Positions 63,435 through 64,000 of a DNA stretch of 64,000 bases are shown here, in pieces. Position numbers and translations under genes: made by a program. Source of the DNA: Rickettsiales bacterium (GTDB taxonomy: Bacteria > Pseudomonadota > Alphaproteobacteria > Rs-D84); the NCBI GenBank assembly GCA_031266915.1, contig JAISAB010000020.1:1-64000 (forward strand). Reading direction: 5' to 3'. The notes below the pieces were generated by a model. That model was not told the DNA's origin. It did not search any database and was given only the letters and a program-made list of their open reading frames with translations. Each line of letters starts with the position of its first letter. Position 1 is the first letter of the stretch.

Positions 63435-64000
63435 CTATGAACGTACATCTTCCAATACTTCATAAAAATAGTCATGTCGGTTTCAGGATTCCGGGCGACG
63501 GACAGCGTGTCCCAGTCGATAACCGCCACGATGTTCATATTCTTGTCATACAGAAAATTTGATTCGTTCAAATCGAAATGCGCCAAGACCAATTTCTTGT
63601 TATCCGTCGGCTTTTCACGGGTGCGCAGCTGCATGCTGTCCATAAATCTTTCGTTATTTGGAATTTTGCTGACATCGATGCGCTGCAGTTCGGCAATGAT
63701 TTCCCCCAGCTGCCGCAGCAATTTCTTTTCGTTTTTCAGAACCTTGGTTTTGGAAAATTTATAGATGGAATGCCCGCCGACCATTTTGCACAGGTACATG
63801 GGGGATTTTCTGTCGACCACGACCCGCGGGATATTAACGCTGACAAAAGGGCGGATATGGTTGACCAGAAATTCGAATTCTTTCAGCCGTTTGTTCGACA
63901 CGTTTCGAAAGACCTTGACGAAATACTTGCCGTTTACCAAATAGACCGCGCGGTTCAGCGTTATCTGGCGCACCGGTTTAATCGACGCGGCCCTTTCGCC
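63422..64000 (-). CDS. Phosphotransferase/kinase-like protein, N-terminus outside window
   Basis: The frame stays open to the window end, and a GTG at 63973 is inside the reading, so the start probably lies beyond 64000. The visible ~190 residues resemble aminoglycoside/homoserine-kinase-like phosphotransferases: 'VLAHFDLNESNFLYDKNMNI' (family HxDxxxxN catalytic loop) followed by 'VAVIDWDT' (the metal-binding DWDT). Such enzymes phosphorylate small molecules or lipids; the substrate is unknown. The stop codon lies in the palindromic repeat. Confidence 0.75.
   Translation of the reverse strand, partial: GERAASIKPVRQITLNRAVYLVNGKYFVKVFRNVSNKRLKEFEFLVNHIRPFVSVNIPRVVVDRKSPMYLCKMVGGHSIYKFSKTKVLKNEKKLLRQLGEIIAELQRIDVSKIPNNERFMDSMQLRTREKPTDNKKLVLAHFDLNESNFLYDKNMNIVAVIDWDTLSVARNPETDMTIFMKYWKMYVHRISN

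Overview
The window looks like a chromosome segment of an uncultured, probably host-associated alphaproteobacterium. The alphaproteobacterial signature is a DUF1013/TrcR-type regulator beside rpoD, a DUF2155 protein, and the rpsP-rimM-trmD-rplS order. The genome is compact, but almost every intergenic gap holds short dispersed repeats, and some have entered reading frames, as the palindromic elements of Rickettsia do. I cannot name the genus. Gene coordinates rest on reading frames, start context and recognisable motifs; no database search was run.

Layout. (1) 1-6.65 kb is an accessory island that is visibly AT-richer than the rest: the 3' part of a phage large terminase, small lipoproteins and hypotheticals, and a two-gene Hachiman-type anti-phage system (hamA nuclease, hamB helicase). 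(2) 6.7-16.8 kb is mostly housekeeping: 1-Cys peroxiredoxin, an IHF/HU protein with a duplicated leader, a fused accD-accA, tRNA-Ser(GCU), cysS, trcR, a four-helix-bundle gene, rpoD and radC. (3) 17-32 kb: a Cys-rich exported protein, a glycosyltransferase, an AlkD-like protein, a large coiled-coil membrane protein, a GNAT enzyme, an addA broken by a ~460 bp insertion, an ABC-F ATPase, recN and a PAP2 phosphatase between two paralogous exported proteins. (4) 32.7-38 kb is one long minus-strand operon with xseA, tsaD, a DUF1460 lipoprotein and a DUF2155 protein. (5) 38.2-41 kb is the rplS-trmD-rimM-rpsP cluster with two small extra ORFs. (6) 41-53.4 kb: tlyA-like, LysM protein, pfkA-like, an exported phage-collar-like protein, dnaK, a Cys-rich exported protein, rplY, rsmD, tadA, gpmI and an XRE regulator. 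(7) 54-63.3 kb: two large Cys-rich exported proteins, two small conserved-looking proteins, rsmH and dnaE, then a kinase-like gene that runs off the end.

The most unusual signal is a family of six structured RNAs (1.8, 10.8, 17.9, 18.5, 43.4 and 48.1 kb). Each has a sigma70-like promoter with exactly 17 bp spacing, a 5' hairpin, a long-range stem whose two arms change together between copies, a conserved ATATA-containing core, and a 3' hairpin that could terminate transcription. Four copies are leaders placed just upstream of a gene; three of those genes encode exported Cys-rich proteins with a GYYG motif, and in those three leaders a segment can pair with the gene's Shine-Dalgarno sequence. 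Two copies are free-standing with an extra 3' hairpin and strong terminator. I know of no described family that matches.

The second theme is repeats. A 'TAGTG/CACTA' palindrome family sits between genes and supplies the stop codons of several of them. MITE-like composite palindromes occur at 18.3, 38.1 and 53.5 kb. Low-complexity repeat units are found in frame inside cysS, addA, trmD, gpmI, rsmH, rsmD and the four-helix-bundle gene.
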